Positions 28,582-37,090 of a DNA stretch of 64,000 nt are shown piece after piece (within the stretch, counting starts at the first letter, position 1; every line of letters starts with the position of its first letter). The notes below the pieces were generated by a model. That model was not told the DNA's origin, did no database searches, and saw only the letters and a list, made by a program, of their open reading frames with translations. The stretch comes from Lentzea alba (GTDB lineage Bacteria; Actinomycetota; Actinomycetes; Mycobacteriales; Pseudonocardiaceae). The stretch is taken from assembly GCF_011067745.1 (NCBI RefSeq), contig NZ_JAAMPJ010000004.1, positions 620,001 through 684,000 of the forward strand. The letters run 5' to 3'. Both the position numbers and the translations under genes were made by a program.

Positions 28582-29055
28582 CAATTCCCGGACGTCCGGC
28601 GCACATGAGATCGATGAGATCGTGCTCATGGCAATCGGCAGACTCATGTTGGCTGTCGCGTGCGCGCTGGTCCTGACCGCGCCGAGCACGGCAGCCTCGA
28701 CGTCGTCGCAGGTGTACCGGCCCGCGATCATGCGGATGGAGTACACCGTCGGCACGGTGACCGGGGTGGTGCACGCACCGCGCACCCTCGTCGGCGAGCG
28801 GCCGATCGTGTTCGACTACCGCACGGACGACAACCGCGCGCAGACGTTGGCGCGGCGGGGGTTCATCGTGGTGCTGGTGAGCGACGCCGCTGTCCTGACC
28901 AGGCATCTGGAGCTGTGGCGCGACCTGCACGCGGACACCGGTCCGCTGGCGGAACGGTTCGCCGGGTTCGCCGGCCACTTCGCTGTGGCAGAACCGTGAC
29001 ACGGTCCTCACAAGACGCCCACAAGTGATCGATGAGATCACCCCATGGCAATCGG
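28563..29055 (+). repeat. Imperfect direct repeat pair (28563-28638 and 28981-29055)
   Basis: Both copies begin CGCTGTGGCA(A/G)AACCGTGACA, which in copy 1 is the end of the TetR gene and in copy 2 the end of the mini-hydrolase gene, and both finish with GATCGATGAGATC then, after a few bases, CATGGCAATCGG, the leader and first codons of a hydrolase gene. The ~75-bp units are 418 bp apart. The simplest explanation is a tandem duplication that placed a hydrolase-derived gene between copies. Confidence 0.65.
28628..28999 (+). CDS. Mini secreted protein, internally deleted relative of the downstream hydrolase
   Basis: 123 residues with a Sec signal (cleaved near STAAS, ~24). It is colinear with the next protein: VVHAPRTLVGERP matches VVHAPRTLVGKRP, ARRGFIVVLVS matches ARQGFVVVSVS, and RHLELWRDL...GPLAERFAGFAGH matches KHLEMWRDL...GPLAQKLQGFRGH. 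The HGYW oxyanion segment and everything after the second block, including the GHSRGG nucleophile, are missing, so it cannot be an active esterase. Its last residues (FAVAEP) copy the end of the TetR protein (GAVAKP). It may be a decaying duplicate, or a retained small secreted protein: the reading frame is intact. Confidence 0.65.
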   Translation: MAIGRLMLAVACALVLTAPSTAASTSSQVYRPAIMRMEYTVGTVTGVVHAPRTLVGERPIVFDYRTDDNRAQTLARRGFIVVLVSDAAVLTRHLELWRDLHADTGPLAERFAGFAGHFAVAEP

Positions 29056-30085
29056 AAAAGCTGCGGCCGCCGTCGTGATGGCGATGGCGCTGACCGCCCC
29101 GACCACTACCGCCGCACCCGACGGGTACGGCTCCGGAGTCAGAAGGGTCGAGTACTCGCTCGGTGATCGGGCGTTTCAGGTGCCCGGCTTTCACACCGAA
29201 CCGGGTGGCCCCGTCGCGGATCTCGAACTCACCGCGGTCGTGCACGCCCCGCGCACGCTCGTCGGCAAACGGCCGTTGGTGCTGCTCGCGCACGGTTACT
29301 GGAAACCGTGCGCCAACGACCAGTGGGTCTGGCCGTGTCCGGCAGGGGACGCGTTCCCGAGCTACCGCGGGTACGACTACCTGGCGGAAGAGCTGGCGCG
29401 GCAGGGTTTCGTGGTCGTGTCGGTGAGCGTGAACGGCGTCAACGCGGGCGAGATGGGGCAGATCGCCGACGTCGCCAGGGCAGGCCTCATGAGCAAGCAC
29501 CTGGAGATGTGGCGCGACCTCGACGACGGCAAAGGCCCGCTCGCCCAGAAACTTCAAGGATTCCGCGGGCACGTCGACCTCGCCAACGTCGGCACGCTCG
29601 GTCACTCACGCGGTGGGCGAGGCGCGGTCTACCAGGCGTCGGACAAGCACGTGACCGAGCTGCCGGCCAGGGTGCGAATCAAGGCCGTGCTGCCGCTCGC
29701 GCCAGCCGACTACTACGCGCCGGACCCGGAAGCACCGGAGAACCTCGACTACCGGATCACGAAGATCCCGTTCGCGGTCATGACCGGCAGCTGCGACGGC
29801 GCGGTCAACGGTGGTACGTACGTCGACAACGCGAAGGGCCGCAACCTCGTCCCCATCCACGCCGTGACCCCGCAACACGCCAACCACAACTACTTCAACA
29901 CCGAATGGTCCTACGACAACGACAGCAGCTGCCCCGACACCGCGCTCACCCCTGAACAACAGCGGAGGATCGCGACCACCTACATCCCCGCGTTCTTCCG
30001 CCAGTACCTGCACGGCCAGTCGAACCCGATCGTCAGCCGGGGCTATCCGGGCGTTGACGTCGTTACGCATCAACCGATCGGTTAG
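29045..30085 (+). CDS. Secreted alpha/beta hydrolase (PAF-acetylhydrolase/dienelactone-hydrolase-like)
   Basis: 346 residues with a signal peptide (~1-24). The nucleophile elbow GTLGHSRGG gives Ser188; the oxyanion motif LLAHGYW is at ~80-86; the acid is likely in the segment after MTGSCDGAVNGGT, and the base His is in the Asn/His-rich stretch HANHNYF. Paired cysteines (KPCANDQWVWPC) suggest an extracellular disulfide. Probably an esterase or lipase; substrate unknown. It lies 46 bp after its deleted copy and 75 bp before the PQQ protein gene, with a strong hairpin between. Confidence 0.8.
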   Translation: MAIGKAAAAVVMAMALTAPTTTAAPDGYGSGVRRVEYSLGDRAFQVPGFHTEPGGPVADLELTAVVHAPRTLVGKRPLVLLAHGYWKPCANDQWVWPCPAGDAFPSYRGYDYLAEELARQGFVVVSVSVNGVNAGEMGQIADVARAGLMSKHLEMWRDLDDGKGPLAQKLQGFRGHVDLANVGTLGHSRGGRGAVYQASDKHVTELPARVRIKAVLPLAPADYYAPDPEAPENLDYRITKIPFAVMTGSCDGAVNGGTYVDNAKGRNLVPIHAVTPQHANHNYFNTEWSYDNDSSCPDTALTPEQQRRIATTYIPAFFRQYLHGQSNPIVSRGYPGVDVVTHQPIG

Positions 30086-30112
30086 ACCTCAACGAGACTT
30101 TATGGGGTCGCG

Positions 30113-30155
30113 TTCCCCCTTCCGCTGCTGCCAGGGTTGGCAGCGGAAGGGGGAA
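30113..30155 (+). terminator. Perfect 16-bp stem-loop holding the PQQ gene's Shine-Dalgarno
   Basis: TTCCCCCTTCCGCTGC (30113-30128) pairs perfectly with 30140-30155 across an 11-nt loop. The right arm is the ribosome site GGAAGGGGGAA of the gene starting at 30161. It can act as terminator for the hydrolase gene and would also hide the ribosome site in any read-through message. Confidence 0.7.
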
Positions 30156-30160
30156 ATTCC

Positions 30161-31708
30161 ATGCTCAGAACCACAGCGCTGCTCACGGCAGCGCTAGTAG
30201 TGCTGACTGCGTTACCCGCCACCGCGCACCCGAGCGGTGACTGGGCCGGTTGGCAGAAGGATCCCAACGGTTCCCGGCACAACGCCGCGGAATGGCGCCT
30301 CGACCAGAACAACGCGGGCAAGCTCAAGCTGAAGTGGGCGTTCGCCTATCCCAAGGGCGAGTTCAACGCCGTCCGCAGCCAGCCGGCCGTCGTCGGCGAC
30401 ACCATCTACTTCGGTGGCCCCGACGGCAAGTTCTACGCCCGCGACAAGCGGACCGGCAACGCGAAGTGGGAGTTCACGCTCCCGCCCGCCACCCGGTACG
30501 CGTACAACTCCGACGGGCCGACCGTCAGCAACGGCAAGGTGTTCTTCGGCGACAGCGCGGGCCGGTTGTTCGCGCTCGACCAGCGAACCGGCCAGAAGCG
30601 CTGGCAGACGCAGATGGACGACACCATCGCCTCGCAGACGACCAGCTCGCCGATCGTCCACGGCGGACTGGTGTACGTCGGCACGTCCAGCGGCGAGAAC
30701 ATGCTGCCGCGCGACTACCCGTGCTGCACCTTCCGCGGCCACATGGACGCCTACGACATCGACACCGGCGCGCTGGTCTGGCGTCACTACACGGTGCCGG
30801 AACCGGTCGAGGTCGGCACGTGGCCCAACGGCGCCAAGCGGTTCGAGCCGTCCGGCGTCGGCGTGTGGAGCTCGCCGGTGATCGACCGCAGGACCGGCAC
30901 GCTCTACGTCGGCACCGGTCAGAACTACAGCGGCAAGGGCGGCGAGTTCGACTCGCTGCTCGCTTTGAACGCCCGCACCGGCGCGGTGAAGTGGACCAAC
31001 CAGGTCACCGACGCCGACACGTGGCGGTGGGCGTGCAACGAACCCGACCCCGAGGGCTACTGCCCGGGGTTGAAGGACAACACCAACCTCGACTACGACA
31101 TCGGTGCGACACCGAACCTGTTCTCCGTGGGTGGCAGGCAGCTCGTCGGTGTCGGTCAGAAGTCCGGCGTGTACCACGTGTTCGACGCCACGACGGGGCA
31201 GGTCGTGTGGCGTCGTCAGCTGGGCGTGCCGTTGCCCAGCGCCGGCATCTCGGGCATCCAGTGGGGGTCGAGCTATGACGGCAAACGGCTCTACATCGCG
31301 ACCTACTACGCCGATCCCGGCAAGCTGTTCGCGGTGGATCCCGCCACCGGCGACGTCCTGTGGGAGACGCCGGCACCTGAGGACGGTTGCTCCACGGGTG
31401 GTGCGGCCGGGCAGCCGGGGTGCGCGCGGGCGCACGGCGTGCCGGTGTCCAGCTCGCCCGGTGTGGTGTGGCTGGGCGCGCAGGACGGCAAGTTCCGCGC
31501 GTACCACGCCAGGACCGGCAAGATCCTCTGGTCCTACGACACCGTGCAGGACGTGCGCGGGGTCAACGGGCTGACCGGACGCGGCGGCGTCATGGCCGGG
31601 CCGGGCACGGGCGCGGTGGTGTCGGACGGGATGGTCTACGTCCAGTCCGGTTACCACTCGGACTGGGTGAACCCCAACGGTTCCGTGCTACTCGCGTTCG
31701 GCTTGTAG
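30161..31708 (+). CDS. Secreted PQQ-type beta-propeller (quinoprotein dehydrogenase-like)
   Basis: 515 residues with a signal peptide (MLRTTALLTAALVVLTALPATA). The rest is an eight-blade-type propeller: repeated 'G.L.ALD.RTG...W' blades (FYARDKRTGNAKWEF, LFALDQRTGQKRWQT, LLALNARTGAVKW, VFDATTGQVVWRR, LFAVDPATGDVLWE, AYHARTGKILWSY). The CC pair at DYPCCTF recalls the vicinal disulfide of PQQ alcohol dehydrogenases, and relatives are often called polyvinyl-alcohol dehydrogenase. PQQ binding and substrate are inferred; no cytochrome domain is fused. Start at 30161 follows GGAAGGGGGAA. Its 3' end overlaps the convergent SARP gene by 21 bp. Confidence 0.82.
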   Translation: MLRTTALLTAALVVLTALPATAHPSGDWAGWQKDPNGSRHNAAEWRLDQNNAGKLKLKWAFAYPKGEFNAVRSQPAVVGDTIYFGGPDGKFYARDKRTGNAKWEFTLPPATRYAYNSDGPTVSNGKVFFGDSAGRLFALDQRTGQKRWQTQMDDTIASQTTSSPIVHGGLVYVGTSSGENMLPRDYPCCTFRGHMDAYDIDTGALVWRHYTVPEPVEVGTWPNGAKRFEPSGVGVWSSPVIDRRTGTLYVGTGQNYSGKGGEFDSLLALNARTGAVKWTNQVTDADTWRWACNEPDPEGYCPGLKDNTNLDYDIGATPNLFSVGGRQLVGVGQKSGVYHVFDATTGQVVWRRQLGVPLPSAGISGIQWGSSYDGKRLYIATYYADPGKLFAVDPATGDVLWETPAPEDGCSTGGAAGQPGCARAHGVPVSSSPGVVWLGAQDGKFRAYHARTGKILWSYDTVQDVRGVNGLTGRGGVMAGPGTGAVVSDGMVYVQSGYHSDWVNPNGSVLLAFGL

Positions 31709-34318
31709 CTTCGCGCGGACGCCGTCCGCGGCCAGGCCGGCCACGGTGCGCAGCTCGAGAGATCGTTGCCAGGCCGCACGAGCCAGCTCGGCGTCACCCA
31801 CGGCTGCGTGGGCGTCGCCGAGCTGTTCGTGAGCGGCCGCTTCGAGCGGGAGGTCGCCGCCGCGCCGGAAGTACTCGGCGGACTGGGTGAAAGCCTCGAC
31901 GGCGCCCGCGTGATCGCCCAGGCCGAGCCGCGCGCTGCCGAGGCTGTCCCACGTCTCGGCCTGGCCGATGAGATGGTCCATCGCCTGCCACATCGGCATC
32001 ACGCGCTCGGCGTACTCGACGGACCTGGCGTGCTCGCCGAGTTTGACGTAACCCCACGCCAGTCCCGTCAGGGCGTTGGCCTGCCCGTAGCGGTCGCCGC
32101 ACTCCTCGAACAACGCGAGCCCGCGCCGGGTGTACTCCATCGCCTCGGCCACCTTGTCGTCCGGGCACAGCATGGCGATGTTCAGCAGCACCGCGGCCTG
32201 CCCCGCCGGGTTGCCCTCGTAGACCTCGAACGCCCGCTCCAGCGCCACCATGGCCTCGTCGAGCCGTTTCAGCCGGCCGAAGCCGCGGCCCAGGTTGATC
32301 AGCGTGCGGCCCAGGCCGTCGGCGTCGTCGAGTTGCTCCAGCGCGGCGACGGCGAGTTGCTGGGACGTCAGCAGATCGCGGTGGTGCGCCTGGCGGTCGA
32401 GGACGTCGGCGAGCGACCAGCCCATCAGCCACGTCTGCGTCGGCGTGCCGTGCGGCATGGCCGCCATCAACGTCGGATGCTCGGCCATCAGCCACACCAA
32501 CGCTTCGTCGCGCGTGCCGAACGACGTGACCACGACACCGGCGGTGGGCTCCGGGGTGGCCGGGCGGTAGCGGGTCGGGGTGAACGCGAGGCCCGCCTCG
32601 ACGCTCGTCAGCGCGAGGTGGTCGAGCAACCGGTGCAGCGCCTCGTCGCGTTCACCGGGTAGTGCCAGCTCGGCCGCGTAGTCGCGCAGCAGGTCGTGGC
32701 ACGTGAACCGGCCCGGTTCCGGCTCGTCGATCAGGTTCGCCCTGGCCAGCTCCTCCAGCAACGTCGAGGTCTCCGGCACGGGAAGCCCCGCCAGCGACGC
32801 CGCGCCCGCCAGGCTGATGTCCGGGCCCGGCATCAGTCCCAGCAGCCTGAACAACCGCAGCCCCGCCGGGCTGAGTGCCTTGCAGGAGTGGGAGAACACC
32901 GAGCGCAGGTCCGCGGTGACGTCATCGTCGTCGGCGAACGCGTCCAGGTCGGCCAGCTCGTCCGCCAGCGTGGCCAGCGGGAACTCCGGCTGCGTCGCCG
33001 CCCGTGCTCCGGCCACCGCGAGGGCGAGGGGAAGCCTGGCGCAGCGGCGGACCACGGTGTCGACCGCGTCCGGCTCGGCGTGCGCGCGGTCGTGGCCGAT
33101 CCGGGCCGCCAGCAGTTCGCGGGCGTCGTCGGGCGGCAACAGGCCCAGCGGCAACGAATGCGCGTGCGCGGGCCGCAGAGCGGTCCGGCTGGTGATCACC
33201 ACGTGGGTGTCCGGCGTGCGCGGCAGCAACGGCTCGACCTGGTCCGCGTCGGTGGCGTTGTCCAGCACCATGAGCACCCGCTTGCCGGCGAGCGCGTCCC
33301 GCAGCAACGCCGCCTGCCCGGCCAGGTCGTGCGGCACCTGGGTGCGCGGCACGTCGAGCGCCGAGAGGAACCGCAGCAGGGCGTCGCCGGGGCTCACCGC
33401 CGCACCGCTCGGCCCGAACCCGTGCAGGTTCACGTAGAGCTGCCCGTCCGGGAACCGTTCGGCCGCCCGGTGCGCCCAGTGCACCGCGAGCGAGGTCTTG
33501 CCGACCCCGCCCGTACCGGTGATCACCACGACGCCGTTCGGGGCCTGGTCCAGCTCCGCCAGCTCCAGCGCCCGGCCGGTGAACGGCTTGGGCGGCGCGG
33601 GCAACTGCCGGGGCGCGGAGGCGGCCTGCAGGCGCCGGTGCGAGGTCAGCAGCGGCCGGGACGGTTCGGCGCCCAGCTCGTCGGCCAGGCGGGCCCGCAC
33701 GATCTCGAAGTGCCGCAATGCTTCCGCCGTGCGCCCGCTGCCGTGCAACGCCTCGATCAGCTGGGCGGCGATCCGTTCGTCCAACGGCCGTTCGGCGGCC
33801 AGGGCCTGCAGCTCCGGCACCAACTCGGTGTGCTCACCGGAGTTCAGCCGCGCGTCGACGTGGTCGAGCCGGGCGGCGAGCAGCTCGTCCGCGAACTCCG
33901 CGCGGACGTGCCGGGCCCACGGGGTGTCCAGTGTGGACAGCAGCTCGTCCTCGGCGAGCGCCAGCGCCTGCGCGGTCCGGCCGGTGCGCACGAGGTGCCG
34001 GAACAGGTGCAGATCGATCTCGAGTGGATCGACCCGCACCGCGTATCCGTTGCCCTCGCGCTGGATCAGGCCCGGCAACGTGTGCCGCAGCCGGGTCAGC
34101 CAGGTCTGCATCATCGCGCGGGCGCGGGGCGGTGGCGCGTCCCCCAGCACGCGCTCGACCAGCTCGTCGGCGCCGACCACCCGGCCGGCGTCGACGAGCA
34201 GCACGCCCAGCAGGGCTCCCAGTCGCGTGGGACCGAACTCGGTCGAGCGGCCGTCCACCGCCGCCGTGACCCCGCCGAACACCGTGAACCGCACGGTGAT
34301 CACCGTAGCGTCATTCAC
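31688..34318 (-). CDS. SARP/AfsR-type regulator: OmpR-like DNA-binding, BTAD, NB-ARC and TPR domains
   Basis: 876 residues. N-terminal winged helix (~5-90, FTVFGGVTAAVDGRSTEFGPTR), bacterial transcriptional activation domain (~95-240), NB-ARC ATPase (~255-520) with Walker A TGTGGVGKTSLAVHWAHRAA and LMVLDNATDADQV, winged-helix connector, and C-terminal TPRs (~630-876). This is the architecture of AfsR-type pathway or global activators of secondary metabolism. Its GTG start overlaps the stop of the epoxide hydrolase gene (GTGA), an unusual coupling of a SARP to a single metabolic gene. No biosynthetic cluster is adjacent, so targets are unknown. Confidence 0.9.
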   Translation of the reverse strand: MNDATVITVRFTVFGGVTAAVDGRSTEFGPTRLGALLGVLLVDAGRVVGADELVERVLGDAPPPRARAMMQTWLTRLRHTLPGLIQREGNGYAVRVDPLEIDLHLFRHLVRTGRTAQALALAEDELLSTLDTPWARHVRAEFADELLAARLDHVDARLNSGEHTELVPELQALAAERPLDERIAAQLIEALHGSGRTAEALRHFEIVRARLADELGAEPSRPLLTSHRRLQAASAPRQLPAPPKPFTGRALELAELDQAPNGVVVITGTGGVGKTSLAVHWAHRAAERFPDGQLYVNLHGFGPSGAAVSPGDALLRFLSALDVPRTQVPHDLAGQAALLRDALAGKRVLMVLDNATDADQVEPLLPRTPDTHVVITSRTALRPAHAHSLPLGLLPPDDARELLAARIGHDRAHAEPDAVDTVVRRCARLPLALAVAGARAATQPEFPLATLADELADLDAFADDDDVTADLRSVFSHSCKALSPAGLRLFRLLGLMPGPDISLAGAASLAGLPVPETSTLLEELARANLIDEPEPGRFTCHDLLRDYAAELALPGERDEALHRLLDHLALTSVEAGLAFTPTRYRPATPEPTAGVVVTSFGTRDEALVWLMAEHPTLMAAMPHGTPTQTWLMGWSLADVLDRQAHHRDLLTSQQLAVAALEQLDDADGLGRTLINLGRGFGRLKRLDEAMVALERAFEVYEGNPAGQAAVLLNIAMLCPDDKVAEAMEYTRRGLALFEECGDRYGQANALTGLAWGYVKLGEHARSVEYAERVMPMWQAMDHLIGQAETWDSLGSARLGLGDHAGAVEAFTQSAEYFRRGGDLPLEAAAHEQLGDAHAAVGDAELARAAWQRSLELRTVAGLAADGVRAKLQAERE

Positions 34319-35391
34319 AAAAGAAAGACCTTTCGCAGTTCACTGATCATCAGCTCTGGCACCTCCAACGCCGCGAAGTGCCCACCCCGTTGCATTTCGG
34401 TCCACCGCACGATGTTGTGGTTGCGTTCGGCCATCCGCCGGATCGGCACGCTCAGGTCGTGCGGGAAGACCGCCACCGACGTCGGCGTCGGCGATTCGGG
34501 TTCAAGTTCGCCCCACGTCTCGTCCCCCTCCTGGTAGTAGCGCGCCGACGAGCCCGCGGTCCGGGTGAACCAGAAGATCGACGCGTTCGTCAGCACCGCG
34601 TCGAGGGGTACCCCGATCTCCGGGTCGCTCCACGTGTGGAACGCCCATTCGATCCACTCGAGCTGCGCGACCGGCGAGTCGGTGAGCGCGTAGGCGACCG
34701 ACTGCGGCCGGGTGCTCTGCATCGCCACGTACCCGAACTGCTCGAACTCGTACTTGTACGCCTTCTCCACGGACCTCCGCTCGGCCTCGACGGTCATGTC
34801 CGCCGTCTCCTGGGTGACACCGGCGGAGAAAATCTGGTTGACGTGGATCGCCCGGACCTCGTCGCGCATCCCGAGCTCGCGCGTGAGCTTGGCGCCGAAG
34901 TCGAAGCCGTGCGCGACGAACCGGTCGTAGCCCAGGCGGCGCATCAGCTCGGCGAACAGGCTGGCCACGCGGGGGATGGTCCAGCCGAGTTCGTGCGTCG
35001 GACCGGAGAACCCGAAGCCGGGCACCGACGGGATCACCAGGTGGAAGTCGCGGCTCAGCGGCTCGATCATCTCCGCGAACGCGAAGCACGTCGTCGGCCA
35101 GCCGTGCGTGAGCAGCAGCGGTTCGGCGTTGTCCTTGGCGCTGCGGACGTGGATGAAGTGCAGCGGCGTCCCGTCGATCTCGGTGCGGAACTGCGGGACC
35201 TTGTTGAGCCGCCGCTCCTGCTCCCGCCAGTCGAAGGCCCGCCAGTGCCCGGCAAGCTCGCGCAGGTGCTCCAGCGGCGTGCCCTGTGCCCAGGACGCTC
35301 CGGCGGGGGAGTCCGGCCAGCGGGTCTGGTCGAGGCGGCGGTGCAGGTCGTCGATGTCGGACTGGGGGATGTTGATCTCGAACGGCTTCAT
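34315..35391 (-). CDS. Epoxide hydrolase (EHN-type alpha/beta hydrolase)
   Basis: 358 residues. N-terminal EHN domain (IPQSDIDDLHRRLDQTRWP) and alpha/beta core: oxyanion motif THGWP (~95-99), nucleophile Asp164 in HGFDFGAK, lid tyrosines and the base His in GGHFAALEVP near the C-terminus. Microsomal-type epoxide hydrolases open epoxides to diols; some actinomycete ones act on antibiotic intermediates. The N-terminus MKPFEINIP is family-typical. Divergent from the WYL regulator with a perfect dyad between the two starts, so it is probably that regulator's target. Confidence 0.88.
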   Translation of the reverse strand: MKPFEINIPQSDIDDLHRRLDQTRWPDSPAGASWAQGTPLEHLRELAGHWRAFDWREQERRLNKVPQFRTEIDGTPLHFIHVRSAKDNAEPLLLTHGWPTTCFAFAEMIEPLSRDFHLVIPSVPGFGFSGPTHELGWTIPRVASLFAELMRRLGYDRFVAHGFDFGAKLTRELGMRDEVRAIHVNQIFSAGVTQETADMTVEAERRSVEKAYKYEFEQFGYVAMQSTRPQSVAYALTDSPVAQLEWIEWAFHTWSDPEIGVPLDAVLTNASIFWFTRTAGSSARYYQEGDETWGELEPESPTPTSVAVFPHDLSVPIRRMAERNHNIVRWTEMQRGGHFAALEVPELMISELRKVFLL

Positions 35392-35410
35392 GATCGTGAC
35401 GCTACGAGGA

Positions 35411-35435
35411 CTGTAGGACAGATATGGTCCTACAG
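35411..35435. promoter_or_regulatory. Perfect 9-bp inverted repeat between epoxide hydrolase and WYL regulator genes
   Basis: CTGTAGGAC (35411-35419) and GTCCTACAG (35427-35435) around AGATATG. The right arm ends on the first base of the regulator's GTG start, and the spacer contains a GATATG -10-like hexamer, implying a leaderless regulator message blocked by its own product. It is 20 bp from the epoxide hydrolase start. Confidence 0.65.
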
Positions 35436-36373
35436 TGTCTTCTGCTCGGTTGCTGAAGTTGCTCGGGCTGTTGCAGTCGCGTCGCGAGTGGCCGGGAAGT
35501 GAGCTCGCGGACCGGCTGGGCGTCACCGCGCGCACGGTCCGGCGGGACATCGACAAGCTCCGGGCGCTCGACTACCCGGTGCACGCTTCGATGGGCACGT
35601 CCGGCGGCGGTTACCGGCTCGGTTCGGGCGCGCGGCTGCCGCCGTTGCTGCTGGACGACGACGAGGCGGTGGCGGTGGCGGTCGGACTGCGGACCGCGAG
35701 CGGCATCGAGAACATCGGCGAGACGGCCGTGCGCGCGTTGTTGAAGGTCGAGCAGGTGCTGCCGTCCGCGTTGCGGCACCAGGTGGCCGCCCTGGACATC
35801 TCGACCGTCCCGCACACCGGGTCGGCCGCGCTGGTGGACGCGTCGTTGCTGACGTTGGTCGGCACGGCCTGCCGCGACCGGCAGCGGATCCGGTTCGGCT
35901 ACACCGGCCACTCGGGTGTGGAGTCGCGGCGGGAGGCCGAGCCGCACAGGTTGGTCACGTGGGGCAGGCGTTGGTATTTGGTCGCGTGGGACGTGCAGCG
36001 GGACGACTGGCGCACATTTCGGCTCGATCGGATGAGCGTGCGGACCCCGTTCGGTGCGCGGTTCACGCCTCGTGAGATTCCCGGCGGCGACGCGGGGGCG
36101 TTCGTGGCCGCGCGGGTCGCCGATCGGTGGCCGGTGCAGGGCGTCGTGCGACTGAGCGTGCCCGCCGAGGAGGCCGTGGAGTGGCACAGCTACGGCGAGG
36201 TTTTGGCTGTGGACGAAACGTCGTGCCACGTTCGGGTCGGTGGCGAGACGATGGACGACGTGGTGTTCATGCTCGCGAGCATCACCGTCGACTTCGAGGT
36301 CGTCTCGCCGCCGGAATTGTCCGTTGCGCTGGTTCGGGCGGCGGAACGGTTTCGCCGGGCGGCGAAATTCTAG
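35435..36373 (+). CDS. WYL-domain transcriptional regulator (DeoR-like HTH)
   Basis: 312 residues. HTH_11 winged helix (~3-60, LLKLLGLLQSRREWPGSELADRLGVTARTVRRDIDKL), a spacer helix region, then the WYL domain (~140-215) with the RRWYLVAWDVQRDDWRTFRLDRM core, and a WCX-type C-terminal extension. WYL regulators respond to small ligands or nucleic acid; here the perfect dyad at 35411-35435 implies control of itself and the divergent epoxide hydrolase/SARP pair. GTG start at 35435, no ribosome site, consistent with a leaderless transcript. Confidence 0.88.
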   Translation: MSSARLLKLLGLLQSRREWPGSELADRLGVTARTVRRDIDKLRALDYPVHASMGTSGGGYRLGSGARLPPLLLDDDEAVAVAVGLRTASGIENIGETAVRALLKVEQVLPSALRHQVAALDISTVPHTGSAALVDASLLTLVGTACRDRQRIRFGYTGHSGVESRREAEPHRLVTWGRRWYLVAWDVQRDDWRTFRLDRMSVRTPFGARFTPREIPGGDAGAFVAARVADRWPVQGVVRLSVPAEEAVEWHSYGEVLAVDETSCHVRVGGETMDDVVFMLASITVDFEVVSPPELSVALVRAAERFRRAAKF

Positions 36374-36442
36374 AGCTTTTCTCAGGGTGCTGACAGCAGA
36401 CTCCTAGGCACGCGCGGCTTAGTGGAGTGAGGGAGGTCCGCC

Positions 36443-37090
36443 ATGCTGATCGATCGCACCATGCCACTGGGCACCGCGTTAACCGTGACCTACGCGTCGG
36501 ACCGTGGACCGCGCACGCACAACGCCGACGCGTACGCCACCAACGGCCGTCGCACCTTCGTCGTCGCCGACGGCGTGGGCGACTCCGTTTCGGCAGTCGA
36601 AGCCGCTCACGCCGCCGCGCAGGCCGCTTCTCTGCTCACCGACCCGGTCGCCGCGATCCTCGCCGCCCGTGACGCCGTCCAGGTGCACTCGGGTGACGCG
36701 GTGATCGTGGTCGCCGTCGCCCGTCCGGACGGAGGCTTCGACGTGGCGTGGGCCGGTGACGCCCGTGCGTACGCCTCCGACGGTGAAGACCTCGTGCAGC
36801 TCACGACCGACCACACCGTGGCCGAGTACTTCCGCGAACGCGGCGTAGTGCCACAACCGCGGTTGGAGCACATCGTGACCAACACGGTCCGGCATGCCAC
36901 GCGTGAGAACATCGGGCGGGCGGCAACACGTGCGTCCCGGCTCGTGCTCGCGTCCGACGGCGTGTACGGGCCGTTGGGACACAACGGGATCGAGGCAATC
37001 CTGGCCGGGCACGTGTCGGCCGACCGGTTGGTGCGGGCGGCGTTGTACGCGGGTGGCACGGACAACGCGACGGCTCTCGTCGTGAGTTAG
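36443..37090 (+). CDS. PP2C-family Ser/Thr protein phosphatase, compact
   Basis: 215 residues, shorter than usual bacterial PP2Cs (~240). The metal-binding motifs are present in order: SDRGPRTHNADAY (R..N.D), VVADGVGD (DG), WAGDARAY, LVLASDGVYG and the closing GTDNATALVV (DN). Mn/Mg-dependent dephosphorylation of Ser/Thr kinase targets is the family role. No kinase gene is adjacent. ATG at 36443 follows GAGGGAGG. Its stop overlaps the convergent Ku stop by 4 bp. Confidence 0.87.
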   Translation: MLIDRTMPLGTALTVTYASDRGPRTHNADAYATNGRRTFVVADGVGDSVSAVEAAHAAAQAASLLTDPVAAILAARDAVQVHSGDAVIVVAVARPDGGFDVAWAGDARAYASDGEDLVQLTTDHTVAEYFRERGVVPQPRLEHIVTNTVRHATRENIGRAATRASRLVLASDGVYGPLGHNGIEAILAGHVSADRLVRAALYAGGTDNATALVVS

